A DNA stretch of 64,000 nucleotides from Alloyangia pacifica (GTDB taxonomy: Bacteria; Pseudomonadota; Alphaproteobacteria; Rhodobacterales; Rhodobacteraceae), in NCBI RefSeq assembly GCF_003111685.1, contig NZ_CP022191.1, positions 433,025 through 497,024 on the forward strand, given 5' to 3'. This document shows, in pieces, positions 1 to 8,202 of this stretch. Under the pieces are notes generated by a model. It was given only the letters and a program-made list of their open reading frames with translations. It searched no databases and was not told the DNA's origin. Numbering within the stretch: position 1 is the stretch's first letter; each line of letters opens with the position of its first letter. The translations under genes were made by a program, and so were the position numbers.

Positions 1-1644
1 ACCGATCCGACGATCTTCTTCATCTCAGCCGGTTTCACCATCGTCTTCGTTCTCGCGCTGGTGATCTTCCCCGAAGCTATCGGCGACGCCTTTGCCACCG
101 GCCGCAGCTGGATCGTGACCAACCTCGGCTGGTTCTTCGTGCTGGGCGTAAACGTCTGGCTGGGCTTTCTCATTTGGGCCGCGATGTCGCGGCACGGGCA
201 TATAAGGCTGGGCCGCAAAGGCGAGCGGCCGGTCTATTCCAACCTGTCATGGTTCACCATGCTCTTTGCCGGCGGCATCGGCACGGTGCTGATGTTCTGG
301 GGCGTCGCCGAGCCGATCAGCCATTTCTCGACGCCGCCTCTGCCGGGGGTAGAGCCCTACACCGAAGAGGCAGCACGCGACGCCATTTCGATCGCCATCT
401 ACCATCTCGGGCTGCACACCTGGACGATCTTCACCCTGCCGGGGCTGGCATTCGCCTATTTCATCAACCGCTACGACCTGCCGGTGCGGGTGAGTTCGGT
501 CTTCTATCCGTTGCTGGGTGAGGGCATTCACGGCCCCATCGGCAAGGCCATCGACATCGCCTCGATCCTCGGCACGCTCTTCGGCGTGGCGGTGTCGCTC
601 GGTCTCGGCTCGAGCCAGATCGCCGCGGGGCTCGACGCGCTCTTCGGCACCGGCGACGGGGCCTTCGTCAAGGTGGCGATCCTGACAGTGTTGACCGTGG
701 TGGCCGTGGGCTCGATCGTCGCGGGGCTCGACAAGGGTGTGAAGATGCTCTCGAACCTCAACATCGCCATGGCGGTGGCGCTGATGATCTTCGTGCTGGT
801 CTGCGGCTCGACGCTTTTCCTGCTGCGCGGCATCGTCGAGACCTTCGGGCTCTATTTGACCAATCTGCCGCGTCTGGCCTTCTGGAACGACATGCTGGCC
901 AACGAGAACCCGAGCACCGACGGATGGGGCTGGCAGGGATCGTGGACGGTGTTCTACTGGGCCTGGACGGTCACTTGGTCGCCTTTCATCGGGCTCTTCG
1001 TGGCGCGCATCTCGCGCGGGCGCACGGTGCGGGAGTTCGTCTTCGGCGTGCTGCTGGCCCCGTCGCTCTTCACGCTGATCTGGTTTGCCATTTTCGGCTG
1101 GCAGGCGATGGACTTTGACGGGCTCGGCCTCGCGGCGCGCGCAGCCATGGGCGACAGTGCTGGCGAAATCAGCCGCGCCGTTGCCGACAGCGTGCCGCTG
1201 GCGATGTTCGCCTTCTTCGAGCACTTCCCCTTTACCACCTTCATCCAGGGCTTTGCGGTGGTGATCGTGGCGATCTTTTTCGCCACCTCCTCGGACTCGG
1301 CCTCGCTGGTGGTGGACATGCTCTGCACCGGCAGCGCGACGCCGGGTCCGGTGCATCAGCGGGTGTTCTGGGGTGCGGCCGAGGGAGTCGTTGCGGCGAT
1401 GCTGATCCTGCTGGCGGGCGATGCGGGTCTCACCGCGCTGCAGCAGGTGATCACCGTCGTGGGCCTGCCGATCTTCGTGCTGGTGAGCATGATGATCCCG
1501 GCGATCATCCGCGGCTTCAACGCCGAGGATATCGAGCACATCTCCATCGGCACGCGGCCGGGCCTCGAGGAGTTCGGCCACGGCCCGGTGAGCGAGGAGA
1601 GCACGTCCGGCGGGCTCCGGCCGGAGCCCACCGCGGCGGAGTGA
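1..1644 (+). CDS. BCCT family transporter (5' end outside window)
   Basis: Betaine/choline/carnitine-type secondary transporter of the inner membrane, importing a quaternary amine or related osmolyte. The frame is open from base 1 and the residues before the first GTG at 61 (FFISAGFTIVFVLALVIF) form a membrane helix, so the true start lies upstream. About 547 residues are visible with many hydrophobic helices. The family core is clear: GSWTVFYWAWTVTWSPF followed by ARISRGRTVREF. In well-studied BCCTs the core has two adjacent Trp (WAWW); here the second is Thr, which may alter the substrate cage. The C-terminal tail is short and hydrophilic. The gene meets the minus-strand keto acid cleavage gene tail to tail with about 4 bp between. 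Substrate is not predictable from sequence alone; carnitine or betaine is suggested only by the neighbour. Confidence 0.93.
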   Translation, partial: TDPTIFFISAGFTIVFVLALVIFPEAIGDAFATGRSWIVTNLGWFFVLGVNVWLGFLIWAAMSRHGHIRLGRKGERPVYSNLSWFTMLFAGGIGTVLMFWGVAEPISHFSTPPLPGVEPYTEEAARDAISIAIYHLGLHTWTIFTLPGLAFAYFINRYDLPVRVSSVFYPLLGEGIHGPIGKAIDIASILGTLFGVAVSLGLGSSQIAAGLDALFGTGDGAFVKVAILTVLTVVAVGSIVAGLDKGVKMLSNLNIAMAVALMIFVLVCGSTLFLLRGIVETFGLYLTNLPRLAFWNDMLANENPSTDGWGWQGSWTVFYWAWTVTWSPFIGLFVARISRGRTVREFVFGVLLAPSLFTLIWFAIFGWQAMDFDGLGLAARAAMGDSAGEISRAVADSVPLAMFAFFEHFPFTTFIQGFAVVIVAIFFATSSDSASLVVDMLCTGSATPGPVHQRVFWGAAEGVVAAMLILLAGDAGLTALQQVITVVGLPIFVLVSMMIPAIIRGFNAEDIEHISIGTRPGLEEFGHGPVSEESTSGGLRPEPTAAE

Positions 1645-1648
1645 GCGG

Positions 1649-2482
1649 TCAGGCGGCGCGCAGCCCCAGCAGCGCGCGCGCCTCGGCGGGGGTGGCGATA
1701 CTGCGGCCGTGCTTCTGCGCCACCTCCGCCGCCCGCTGGACCAGCGCGGCGTTCGAGGGCGCCAGCGTATCCCTGTAGAGGCGGATGTTGTCCTCGAGTC
1801 CGGTCCGCAGGTGGCCGCCCGCGGCAGCCGCCCAGTCGTTGAGCTCGATCTGGTGTCGCCCGATCCCGGCGGCGCACCAGGGCGTATCCTCGCCGAAAAG
1901 AACCTTCACGGTCTCCACGTAGTAATCGAACACCCGCTTCACCGCGGGCATAGAGTTCTTCACCCCCATGACGAACTGCACGTAGGGCGTGCCGACCAGC
2001 GCGCCGCGGTCCGCCATCGCCTTGGCCTGGTAGATGTGAGACAGGTCGAAAGCCTCGATCTCGGGCTTGATGCCGTAGGTCTTCATTTCTGCCGCCAGCC
2101 AGTCCACAAGATCCGGCGGGTTCTCGTAGACGCGCGTGGGGAAGTTGTTGGATCCCACCGAGAGCGAGGCCATGTCCGGCTTCAGCGGCAGCATGCCACC
2201 GCGGGTCCTGCCCGCGCCCGAACGACCGCCGGTGGAAAGTTGTACGATCATCCCGGGGCAGTGTTTCTCGATCCCCTCCTTCAGCGCGGCGAAACGCTCG
2301 GGGTCGGAGGTCGGCTTTCCATCGTCGTCGCGTACGTGGCAGTGGGCGATGGTGGCGCCGGCCTCGAAGGCTTCCTGCGTGGACTCGACCTGCTCGGCCA
2401 CGGTGATCGGCACGGCGGGGTTGTCCGCCTTGGTGGGCAGCGAGCCGGTGATGGCAACGCAGATGATGCAGGGCTGTGTCAT
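1649..2482 (-). CDS. beta-keto acid cleavage enzyme (BKACE, DUF849)
   Basis: Member of the BKACE family, zinc-dependent TIM-barrel enzymes that condense a beta-keto acid with acetyl-CoA to give a CoA ester and acetoacetate. The 277-residue length is typical. Zinc ligands are visible in AHCHVRD (His47, His49), and the family glycine/serine-rich segment LSTGGRSGAGRTRGGML follows. A GGAG ribosome binding site sits 9 nt before the ATG. The substrate differs between BKACE members (3-keto-5-aminohexanoate, dehydrocarnitine and others) and cannot be fixed here. The tail-to-tail BCCT carrier would fit a carnitine-type substrate, but this is inference from proximity. Confidence 0.88.
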   Translation of the reverse strand: MTQPCIICVAITGSLPTKADNPAVPITVAEQVESTQEAFEAGATIAHCHVRDDDGKPTSDPERFAALKEGIEKHCPGMIVQLSTGGRSGAGRTRGGMLPLKPDMASLSVGSNNFPTRVYENPPDLVDWLAAEMKTYGIKPEIEAFDLSHIYQAKAMADRGALVGTPYVQFVMGVKNSMPAVKRVFDYYVETVKVLFGEDTPWCAAGIGRHQIELNDWAAAAGGHLRTGLEDNIRLYRDTLAPSNAALVQRAAEVAQKHGRSIATPAEARALLGLRAA

Positions 2483-2569
2483 GGCGGGAGGCTCCGTCGC
2501 TTCGTTGCGGTGCCGCGCGGCACCTCGGCAGAAAGATGTCGCAACCCGGCGTCCGCCGCAACCGCCCGC

Positions 2570-4129
2570 TCAGAGCATCCATTCCAACGGCAGCCAGCCG
2601 ACGACATAGGTCAGCGCGCGTTTCAGCGGGCCGGTGTTCGGCTCGTGGTGAAAGACCAGCGGCGGGCCGACCTCGGGGGTGTTGGTCCAGACAAGCGCTC
2701 CTGCGTCATCCAGCGTGACGTGATAGGCGTAGCGGGGCGTGTCGAGCTGCTCGGAAAGCGAGGCCGCGATGGTCGGGCTGTCGATCAGAATGCCCATCTC
2801 GGTGTTGATCTGCGCCGAGCGCGGGTCGAGGTTGAACGAGCCGATGAAGGCCCGCTTGCCGTCCAGCCCGAAGACCTTGGCATGCAGCCCCGAGGCCGAG
2901 CCCGAGAGCACCTCTGGCAGCGAGCGCTTCACATGCTCCTCGCGCATGGCGCGCAGCTCGTAGAGGGTGACACCGCTTTCGAGCAGGGGCGCGCGATAGC
3001 CCATGTAGGCGGCATGCACCGGCATCACGTCGGTGGCCTCCAGCGCGTTGGTCAGCACCCGGACGCGCGCGCCCTTGCGGGCGAGGTCGGTCAGCGCCTC
3101 GGTGCCGCGTTCGCCAGGAATGAAATAGGCAGAGACGAGATCGAGGCTACTCTCCACCTCGCCGAGCAGCTCGAACAGCCGTTCGACGATCTTGCTCTTG
3201 GCGGGCGCCCGGCCCAGCCCCTTCGCGGGATCGTCGACGAGCAACTCGGCCTTGCCCCATTCGAGGTTCAGCGCCCCGCCCTTCAGCCCCGAGACGAGCT
3301 GGCTCTCGGTCACCACCTTCAGATAGCCGTTGCCGACCGAGGTGCCGCGCGCCCCCTTGCCCGCCTCGGCCAGCGCCGGGCTGACAAACGGATCCAGCAG
3401 CAGGTCCGCATCATAGGCCGAGGCGCTGTTCCAGTAGCGGTCGAACGAGGCCGAGACGTCGTTGACGATCGGTCCCAGCGCCAGCGCGTCAACGTCGAAG
3501 AAGTGCGTCCCATCGCCGTATTCGAAGTAGATATCGCCGATGTTCCGCCCTCCGACCACGGTGGCCGCCCCATCGACCGTCATCGACTTGTTGTGCATCC
3601 GCCGGTTCAACCGGCTGAAATCGAAGAGGTAGGACGCAAGCTTGGGCGTGCGCAGGGTGAAAGGGTTGAAGATGCGCACGTCGGCGCTCGGCAGGGAGTC
3701 GAGTTCGGCGAGCAGCGCATCGAGGCCAGGAATGCCGTTGTCGTCCACCAGCAGCCGCACCCGCACGCCGCGATCCGCGGCGGCCCGCAATTCGTCGAGC
3801 AGGATCAGCCCGGTCGTGTCGTCCTGCCAAATGTAATACTGCGCGTCGATCGACTGCTGCGCCGCCCGCGCCAGCAGCATCCGCGCGGCAAAGGCGTCGC
3901 GCCCGTCGGCAAGCGGTAGCACCCCGCTCTGCCCAGGGTGCGCGGCAACGATCGGGGCGATGATCCTGCCAAGCTCGCCCTCGGTGTCGGGCGGCAGCCG
4001 GAGCTGTCTTTCCGCAAAATTCTGCTTGGGCAGGGGGAAGATCAGCTTCATCCCGAAGACGAAGGTAACAAGCAAAAGAGCGATAAAAAGAAGGACTTCA
4101 AGAAAACGCATCGGACGCACCCACATCAA
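2570..4129 (-). CDS. phospholipase D family protein, ClsC-like cardiolipin synthase
   Basis: Membrane-anchored phosphatidyltransferase-type protein of 519 residues. One N-terminal helix (about residues 8-30) is followed by two PLD domains. HKD motif 1 is H179-x-K181-x4-D186, within RMHNKSMTVDG. HKD motif 2 is H416-x-K418-x4-D423, within GLHAKVFGLDG. The short C-terminal ending LPLEWML is like that of ClsC/YmdC proteins, which make cardiolipin from phosphatidylglycerol and phosphatidylethanolamine. The start is ambiguous: TTG at 4129, ATG at 4126 or ATG at 4111, none with a good ribosome binding site. It stands alone between unrelated genes. Other PLD-family hydrolase activities cannot be excluded. 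Confidence 0.85.
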   Translation of the reverse strand: MMWVRPMRFLEVLLFIALLLVTFVFGMKLIFPLPKQNFAERQLRLPPDTEGELGRIIAPIVAAHPGQSGVLPLADGRDAFAARMLLARAAQQSIDAQYYIWQDDTTGLILLDELRAAADRGVRVRLLVDDNGIPGLDALLAELDSLPSADVRIFNPFTLRTPKLASYLFDFSRLNRRMHNKSMTVDGAATVVGGRNIGDIYFEYGDGTHFFDVDALALGPIVNDVSASFDRYWNSASAYDADLLLDPFVSPALAEAGKGARGTSVGNGYLKVVTESQLVSGLKGGALNLEWGKAELLVDDPAKGLGRAPAKSKIVERLFELLGEVESSLDLVSAYFIPGERGTEALTDLARKGARVRVLTNALEATDVMPVHAAYMGYRAPLLESGVTLYELRAMREEHVKRSLPEVLSGSASGLHAKVFGLDGKRAFIGSFNLDPRSAQINTEMGILIDSPTIAASLSEQLDTPRYAYHVTLDDAGALVWTNTPEVGPPLVFHHEPNTGPLKRALTYVVGWLPLEWML

Positions 4130-4316
4130 TCGGACCCGTCCGGCAAGGCTGTGCGCCGCGCAAATTCCGACTGCCGACCGGACCCTCCGACCGGTGCCTG
4201 CGCGCCGCCGTCTTCCCTTCCGTCGCGGGTCTTTGCCGTCGCTTGGGAGAAATCCTAGCGCGAAACAGGCGCTTGCGTCGAGCGTTACCTTCAGAAGCGA
4301 GTCAGGCAGAAGCGAG

Positions 4317-5411
4317 TCAGGCTCCGGTCTGCAGCATGTCGCTCAGGTAGCGCTCCTTGAGTTTCGCGGTGCCCCGCTTGCCGAGATGCTCGAAGTTGTT
4401 CGTCAGCCAGCCCTGCGCCGCGGCGCGCCCGGTTTCATGCAACTCGAGCAGCATGTCGAGGGTCGGGTACATCTTGGTATGGGGATCGAGCTCGGAGAGG
4501 CTCGCTTCGTCGTGGATCTCGTGAAAGCGCAACTCGTGCAGGTCGCGTAGCAGGTCCGAGCTGCTGTCGCCCTCATGCGACTTCATATGCTCGACCAGCG
4601 CGTCCTGGATGATGGCGATGGCACGGAGCTCGGTAAGCAGCGCCTGGTTGAAGACCATCTCGCTGACCCTTTGGGTGATCTCTTCGGGCGAGCGCGCCGT
4701 GAAGGGGCGGCGGGCGGGGTTGATGGTGACCAGCAGCAAATCGGCCTGCGGGGTGAAGCGCACGAGGGCGGCGACGGGCGGGTTGGAGGAGTAGCCGCCG
4801 TCCCAGTAATCGACCCCGTCGATGGTCACCGGCGGGAAACTCATCGGCAGACAGGCCGAGGCGATGGCGACGTCGGGGCTGATCTCATCGTTGCGAAAGA
4901 TGCGCGCGCCGCCGCTGCGGGCATTGGTCGCCGACACGAAGAGCCGGGGCGCATCGGCGCGCCTCAGCGCCTCGAAGTCCACTTGGTCAGCGATGAGTTG
5001 GCGGAGCGCCATCTGGGCGCCGCGTCCCTGCCAGGGGCGCGAAGAGACGGTGACCTGTCCGCCGCTGACCATCTGCCACCAGGCGGCGGATGCGGCGAAG
5101 AACCCGGGGAAGGTCTCGAGCATATGAAAGACCGGCGTCGCCTCGCGCGCCGCGGCATTGACCGAGGTCCAGAAGCGGCGCAACGCGGCGCGCCCGCCCT
5201 CGCGTCCGCCGGTGGCGATGCCCGAGGCTGCGACGATGGCGTTCATAGCCCCGGCGCTGGCGCCCGAAAGGGCGCCGATTTCAATGCGTTCCTCTTCCAG
5301 GAGCGCGTCGAGGACGCCCCATGTGAAGGCCCCGTGCGCGCCACCGCCCTGCAGTGCGACGTCGAGTATTATCTTGTTGGAATCATGTGATTTTGAAGTC
5401 GTCATGGACAA
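4317..5411 (-). CDS. patatin-like phospholipase family protein
   Basis: Serine lipase of the patatin/RssA type, 364 residues. It has the oxyanion loop LQGGGAHGAF near residue 20, the nucleophile elbow GASAG (Ser52) and the DGG motif with catalytic Asp204 (YWDGGYSSNP). No signal peptide is visible, so it is probably cytoplasmic or membrane-associated and acts on acyl esters of lipids. Start choice: TTG at 5411 has GGAGG 8 nt upstream, whereas ATG at 5405 would be 14 nt away, so TTG is preferred. It is likely monocistronic. The physiological substrate is unknown. Confidence 0.87.
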   Translation of the reverse strand: MSMTTSKSHDSNKIILDVALQGGGAHGAFTWGVLDALLEEERIEIGALSGASAGAMNAIVAASGIATGGREGGRAALRRFWTSVNAAAREATPVFHMLETFPGFFAASAAWWQMVSGGQVTVSSRPWQGRGAQMALRQLIADQVDFEALRRADAPRLFVSATNARSGGARIFRNDEISPDVAIASACLPMSFPPVTIDGVDYWDGGYSSNPPVAALVRFTPQADLLLVTINPARRPFTARSPEEITQRVSEMVFNQALLTELRAIAIIQDALVEHMKSHEGDSSSDLLRDLHELRFHEIHDEASLSELDPHTKMYPTLDMLLELHETGRAAAQGWLTNNFEHLGKRGTAKLKERYLSDMLQTGA

Positions 5412-5492
5412 GCAAAAAGCCTCCGAAAAAGTGGAGAAATTCTGCGTTGCAGCATAGCGCGGAAGGGGGTGTGGCTCCAGAGCCTTGGTGGG

Positions 5493-5518
5493 CCTGTCGG
5501 CGGCGTGGCGCCGACAGG
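5493..5518 (-). terminator. GC-rich hairpin downstream of the PQQ dehydrogenase gene
   Basis: Perfect 10-bp inverted repeat CCTGTCGGCG / CGCCGACAGG with a 6-nt loop, starting 20 nt after the stop codon of the quinoprotein gene. No T-run follows on the minus strand, so it may be an RNA-stabilising or factor-assisted terminator and not a classical intrinsic one. Confidence 0.5.
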
Positions 5519-5537
5519 AATTTTCGGGGGAAAGGGC

Positions 5538-7739
5538 TCAGAGGGGCAGGCGGTAGACCGAAATCATGTCGCCCACCGACGGCTTCAGGATCGAGTTGCC
5601 GCCCGAGATGAAGGCGACGTATTCCTGCCCGTCGTGCTCGTAGATGGCCGGGTTCGAGACCGAGGGCGCCTCGGTCAGGTCGCTCCAAAGCTCCTCGCCG
5701 CTCTGCAGGTTGTAGGCGCGCACCATGCCGTCCATCGTGCCGCCGATGAAGATCAGCCCGCCGGCGGTGATCGCCGGGCCGCCGATGGTCGGCGAACCCC
5801 AGGCCTCGGGCATGTAGAAGCCATAGCGCTGCGACATGCCGAAGGGCTTGCGCCAGAGCGTCTCGCCTGTGGTCATGTCGAGCGCCATCAACTCCCCGAA
5901 GGGAGGCTCCCAGCACGGCATGCCCCAGCGGTTCATCGCAGTCTTCAGCGACATGCCGTAAGGTGCGCCGGTCTGCGGGTGGAAGCCGCTTTCTCCGACC
6001 CCGGCTTCGCCGTTCTCGGCCTCGTAATCCTCGCGCGACCACAGCTTGATGTATTGCACCACATGGCTGAGGTTCACCACGGCGATCTGGTGCTCGGGAT
6101 CGTAGCCGACGCCGCCCCATTGCACCACGCCCGCCGAGTTCGGGTAGGCCCCGGCGCCTTCACCCTCAGTGGTGGGTGCGGTGTACATGCCGTCGTAGGT
6201 CAGCTTGCTCCAGAGCTCCGAACATTCCCCGAAGGAGGCGAGATCGGCCAGTTTCCACACGTCCGGCAGGCGCGACTGGTCGAGCAGCGGCTTGGGGATC
6301 GTGGGGAAGGGCTGGGTCGGCGCGTAGCGCTCGCCCTCGATCGTCCCCGCGGGGACGGGGCGTTCCTCGATCGGCCAGATGTCCTCGCCGGTCTCGCGGT
6401 TGACCACGAAGAGAAAGCCCATCTTGGTGGCCTGCATCAGCGCCGGGATTTCTTCTCCGTTCACAGTGATGTCCATCAGGGTGGGGGCGGAGTTGATGTC
6501 ATAGTCCCAGATGTCGTGATGCACCCACTGCCGCGACCAGATCACCTCGCCGGTGTCGACGTCGAGCGCGGTGGTCGAGGTGGCATAGGGGATGTCCTCT
6601 GTGCGGTTGCCGCCCCAGTAGTTGGGCGAGGGCGAGGCCACGGGCAGGTAGACGATGCCGCGTTCCTCGTCGGCGCTCATCGCGGTCCAGACGTTGGCAG
6701 TGCCGGTCTTGGCGCGGATGTCCTCGGGGATGGTGTCGAAGGTCCATTCCAGCTCGCCCGACTGCGCGTCGACCGAAAAGACCGAGCCCGGAGGCGCCTC
6801 GGCCCAGTCCCAGTCGTTGCCGGCCCAGCCGATGATCACATGGTCGCCGACAATGGTCGGCGGCTGCAGCAGCGACAGCGGCCAGCGGTCGTTGACGGTG
6901 TTCCACTGGTTGACGTCGAGCACGCCGCCATCGGCGAAATCCTCGCAGAGCGCGCCGGTGTCGGCGTCCATGGCGAAGAGCCGCGCGTCCATGGTGCCGA
7001 GGTAGACGATCTTCTGGCAGGCCGCGCCCTCCTGTGGATCGTCGGCCTCCCAATAGGCGACCCCGCGGTTTTTAAGCGCGGGCTGGGTGAGCGCCTCGAG
7101 GGTTGATTTGCTGTCGAAGGACCATTTTTCCTCGCCCGTGCCCGGATCGAGCGCCAGCACGCGGTAAAAGGGCGTGCCGATGTAGAGCGTGTCATTGGCG
7201 TAGATCGGTGTCGCGGACCAGACGGTCGCGGGCAGATCGCCCGAGCCGTCCGAAACATCGCCGGTCTCGACCCGCCAGGCCAGTTCCATGTCACCGACGT
7301 TCTCGGGGGTGATCTGGCCGAGCGGCGAGTATTTCGCGCCCGAGACCTGCCCGTGGAAGCTCGGCCATCCGGTGCCGGGGGTCGGCACCTTGGCGTCCGA
7401 CGACGGGCGTGCGGCGGGGACCTCGACATTGATGGTTTCAGCGTTGGGTTCGGGGGCGCTGTCGTCCTGCGCCTCGGCGGCCGGAGCCTCGGCAGCGGGG
7501 GCCTCGGCGCCTTGCGCTTCGGGGCTCACGGCATCGCGGGCGGGCCCTTCCTCCGTCGAGACGCCAGTCTCGCTGCCCTCTTCGGTCGCGGTCGCGCCGG
7601 GCGGCGGGGTCTCGGGGGCTTCGGTTTCCGGCGCGGCGCTTTCGGGCTGCGCCGGGGGCGTCGGGGTGTCTGCCTGCTGGGCGAAGGCGGGGCCAGCAAG
7701 CAGGGCGAGCAGGGCGGTGCTGCGGAGAAGAGAGGTCAT
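5538..7739 (-). CDS. gcd: PQQ-dependent dehydrogenase, glucose/quinate type, catalytic subunit
   Basis: Periplasmic quinoprotein that oxidises an aldose or cyclic polyol with PQQ and passes electrons to ubiquinone. 733 residues. A signal peptide (MTSLLRSTALLALLAGPAFA) is followed by an acidic Pro/Ala/Glu linker to about residue 125 and then the eight-bladed propeller. Family marks are GWPSFHGQVSGAKYSPL, WVHHDIWDYDINSAPTL, TKMGFLFVVNRETGEDIWP and EERPVPAG. Canonical membrane-bound GDH carries five fused N-terminal helices; here the anchor is missing and a separate four-helix protein is encoded just upstream, overlapping by 4 nt (7736-7739), implying translational coupling. Glucose is the best guess because of the nearby glucose-type ABC importer; quinate or shikimate is possible. 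Confidence 0.88.
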   Translation of the reverse strand: MTSLLRSTALLALLAGPAFAQQADTPTPPAQPESAAPETEAPETPPPGATATEEGSETGVSTEEGPARDAVSPEAQGAEAPAAEAPAAEAQDDSAPEPNAETINVEVPAARPSSDAKVPTPGTGWPSFHGQVSGAKYSPLGQITPENVGDMELAWRVETGDVSDGSGDLPATVWSATPIYANDTLYIGTPFYRVLALDPGTGEEKWSFDSKSTLEALTQPALKNRGVAYWEADDPQEGAACQKIVYLGTMDARLFAMDADTGALCEDFADGGVLDVNQWNTVNDRWPLSLLQPPTIVGDHVIIGWAGNDWDWAEAPPGSVFSVDAQSGELEWTFDTIPEDIRAKTGTANVWTAMSADEERGIVYLPVASPSPNYWGGNRTEDIPYATSTTALDVDTGEVIWSRQWVHHDIWDYDINSAPTLMDITVNGEEIPALMQATKMGFLFVVNRETGEDIWPIEERPVPAGTIEGERYAPTQPFPTIPKPLLDQSRLPDVWKLADLASFGECSELWSKLTYDGMYTAPTTEGEGAGAYPNSAGVVQWGGVGYDPEHQIAVVNLSHVVQYIKLWSREDYEAENGEAGVGESGFHPQTGAPYGMSLKTAMNRWGMPCWEPPFGELMALDMTTGETLWRKPFGMSQRYGFYMPEAWGSPTIGGPAITAGGLIFIGGTMDGMVRAYNLQSGEELWSDLTEAPSVSNPAIYEHDGQEYVAFISGGNSILKPSVGDMISVYRLPL

Positions 7740-8077
7740 GCGTAGGTTCCTTCCGGACCGGAGAGCGCGGCGATCCAACCAAGCGCGCAGACCGCCAGAG
7801 CGGCGAGCATCACCCATTGATGCATCAGCAAGGCGGCGATGGCGGTGAGCAGCAGGCCGAGCGCGAGCAACACAAGCAGCAGGACGCGCAGGCCGCGGGC
7901 ACGGGCGCGGATCATCAGCGCCGCACCGAGCAGAAGACAGAGCGCGCCGAAGGCGGCGGCGAGAGGTCCCCAGACCCCGGTCACGCCGGTGAGAGGGGTG
8001 AAATAGGCGTAGAGGCCGCAGCCGAGCGCGACCAGCGCCGAGACCATCATGACGGTCAGGCCGGTTCGATAGGACAT
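7736..8077 (-). CDS. small four-helix membrane protein, putative GDH membrane anchor
   Basis: 113 residues starting MSYRTGLTVMMVSALVALG, with four predicted membrane helices and almost no soluble part. Its position and topology match the N-terminal membrane domain of membrane-bound PQQ glucose dehydrogenase, which is fused to the catalytic domain in E. coli Gcd. The stop codon overlaps the next gene's ATG (ATGA), so the two are expected to be made together. The inferred role is to tether the quinoprotein and possibly hold ubiquinone. The start at 8077 has a modest GGGA element upstream; the frame stays open to 8146. Confidence 0.75.
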   Translation of the reverse strand: MSYRTGLTVMMVSALVALGCGLYAYFTPLTGVTGVWGPLAAAFGALCLLLGAALMIRARARGLRVLLLVLLALGLLLTAIAALLMHQWVMLAALAVCALGWIAALSGPEGTYA

Positions 8078-8202
8078 GGCGAGGTTCCCGTTTGGTTTCA
8101 ACGGCGGGCCACGCTGCAGGGAAGGCTCGCGGCCGCGTCCCTTCAAGGAGTAGCGCGCAATCCGGAACAGGCAAATTTTCGCGCGAATTCAGTGCCGGGG
8201 GT

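Noticed and set aside
1709..3919. About 730-codon plus-strand open frame opposite the BKACE and PLD genes
   Set aside because: No domains; both HKD motifs and the BKACE zinc motif are on the other strand.
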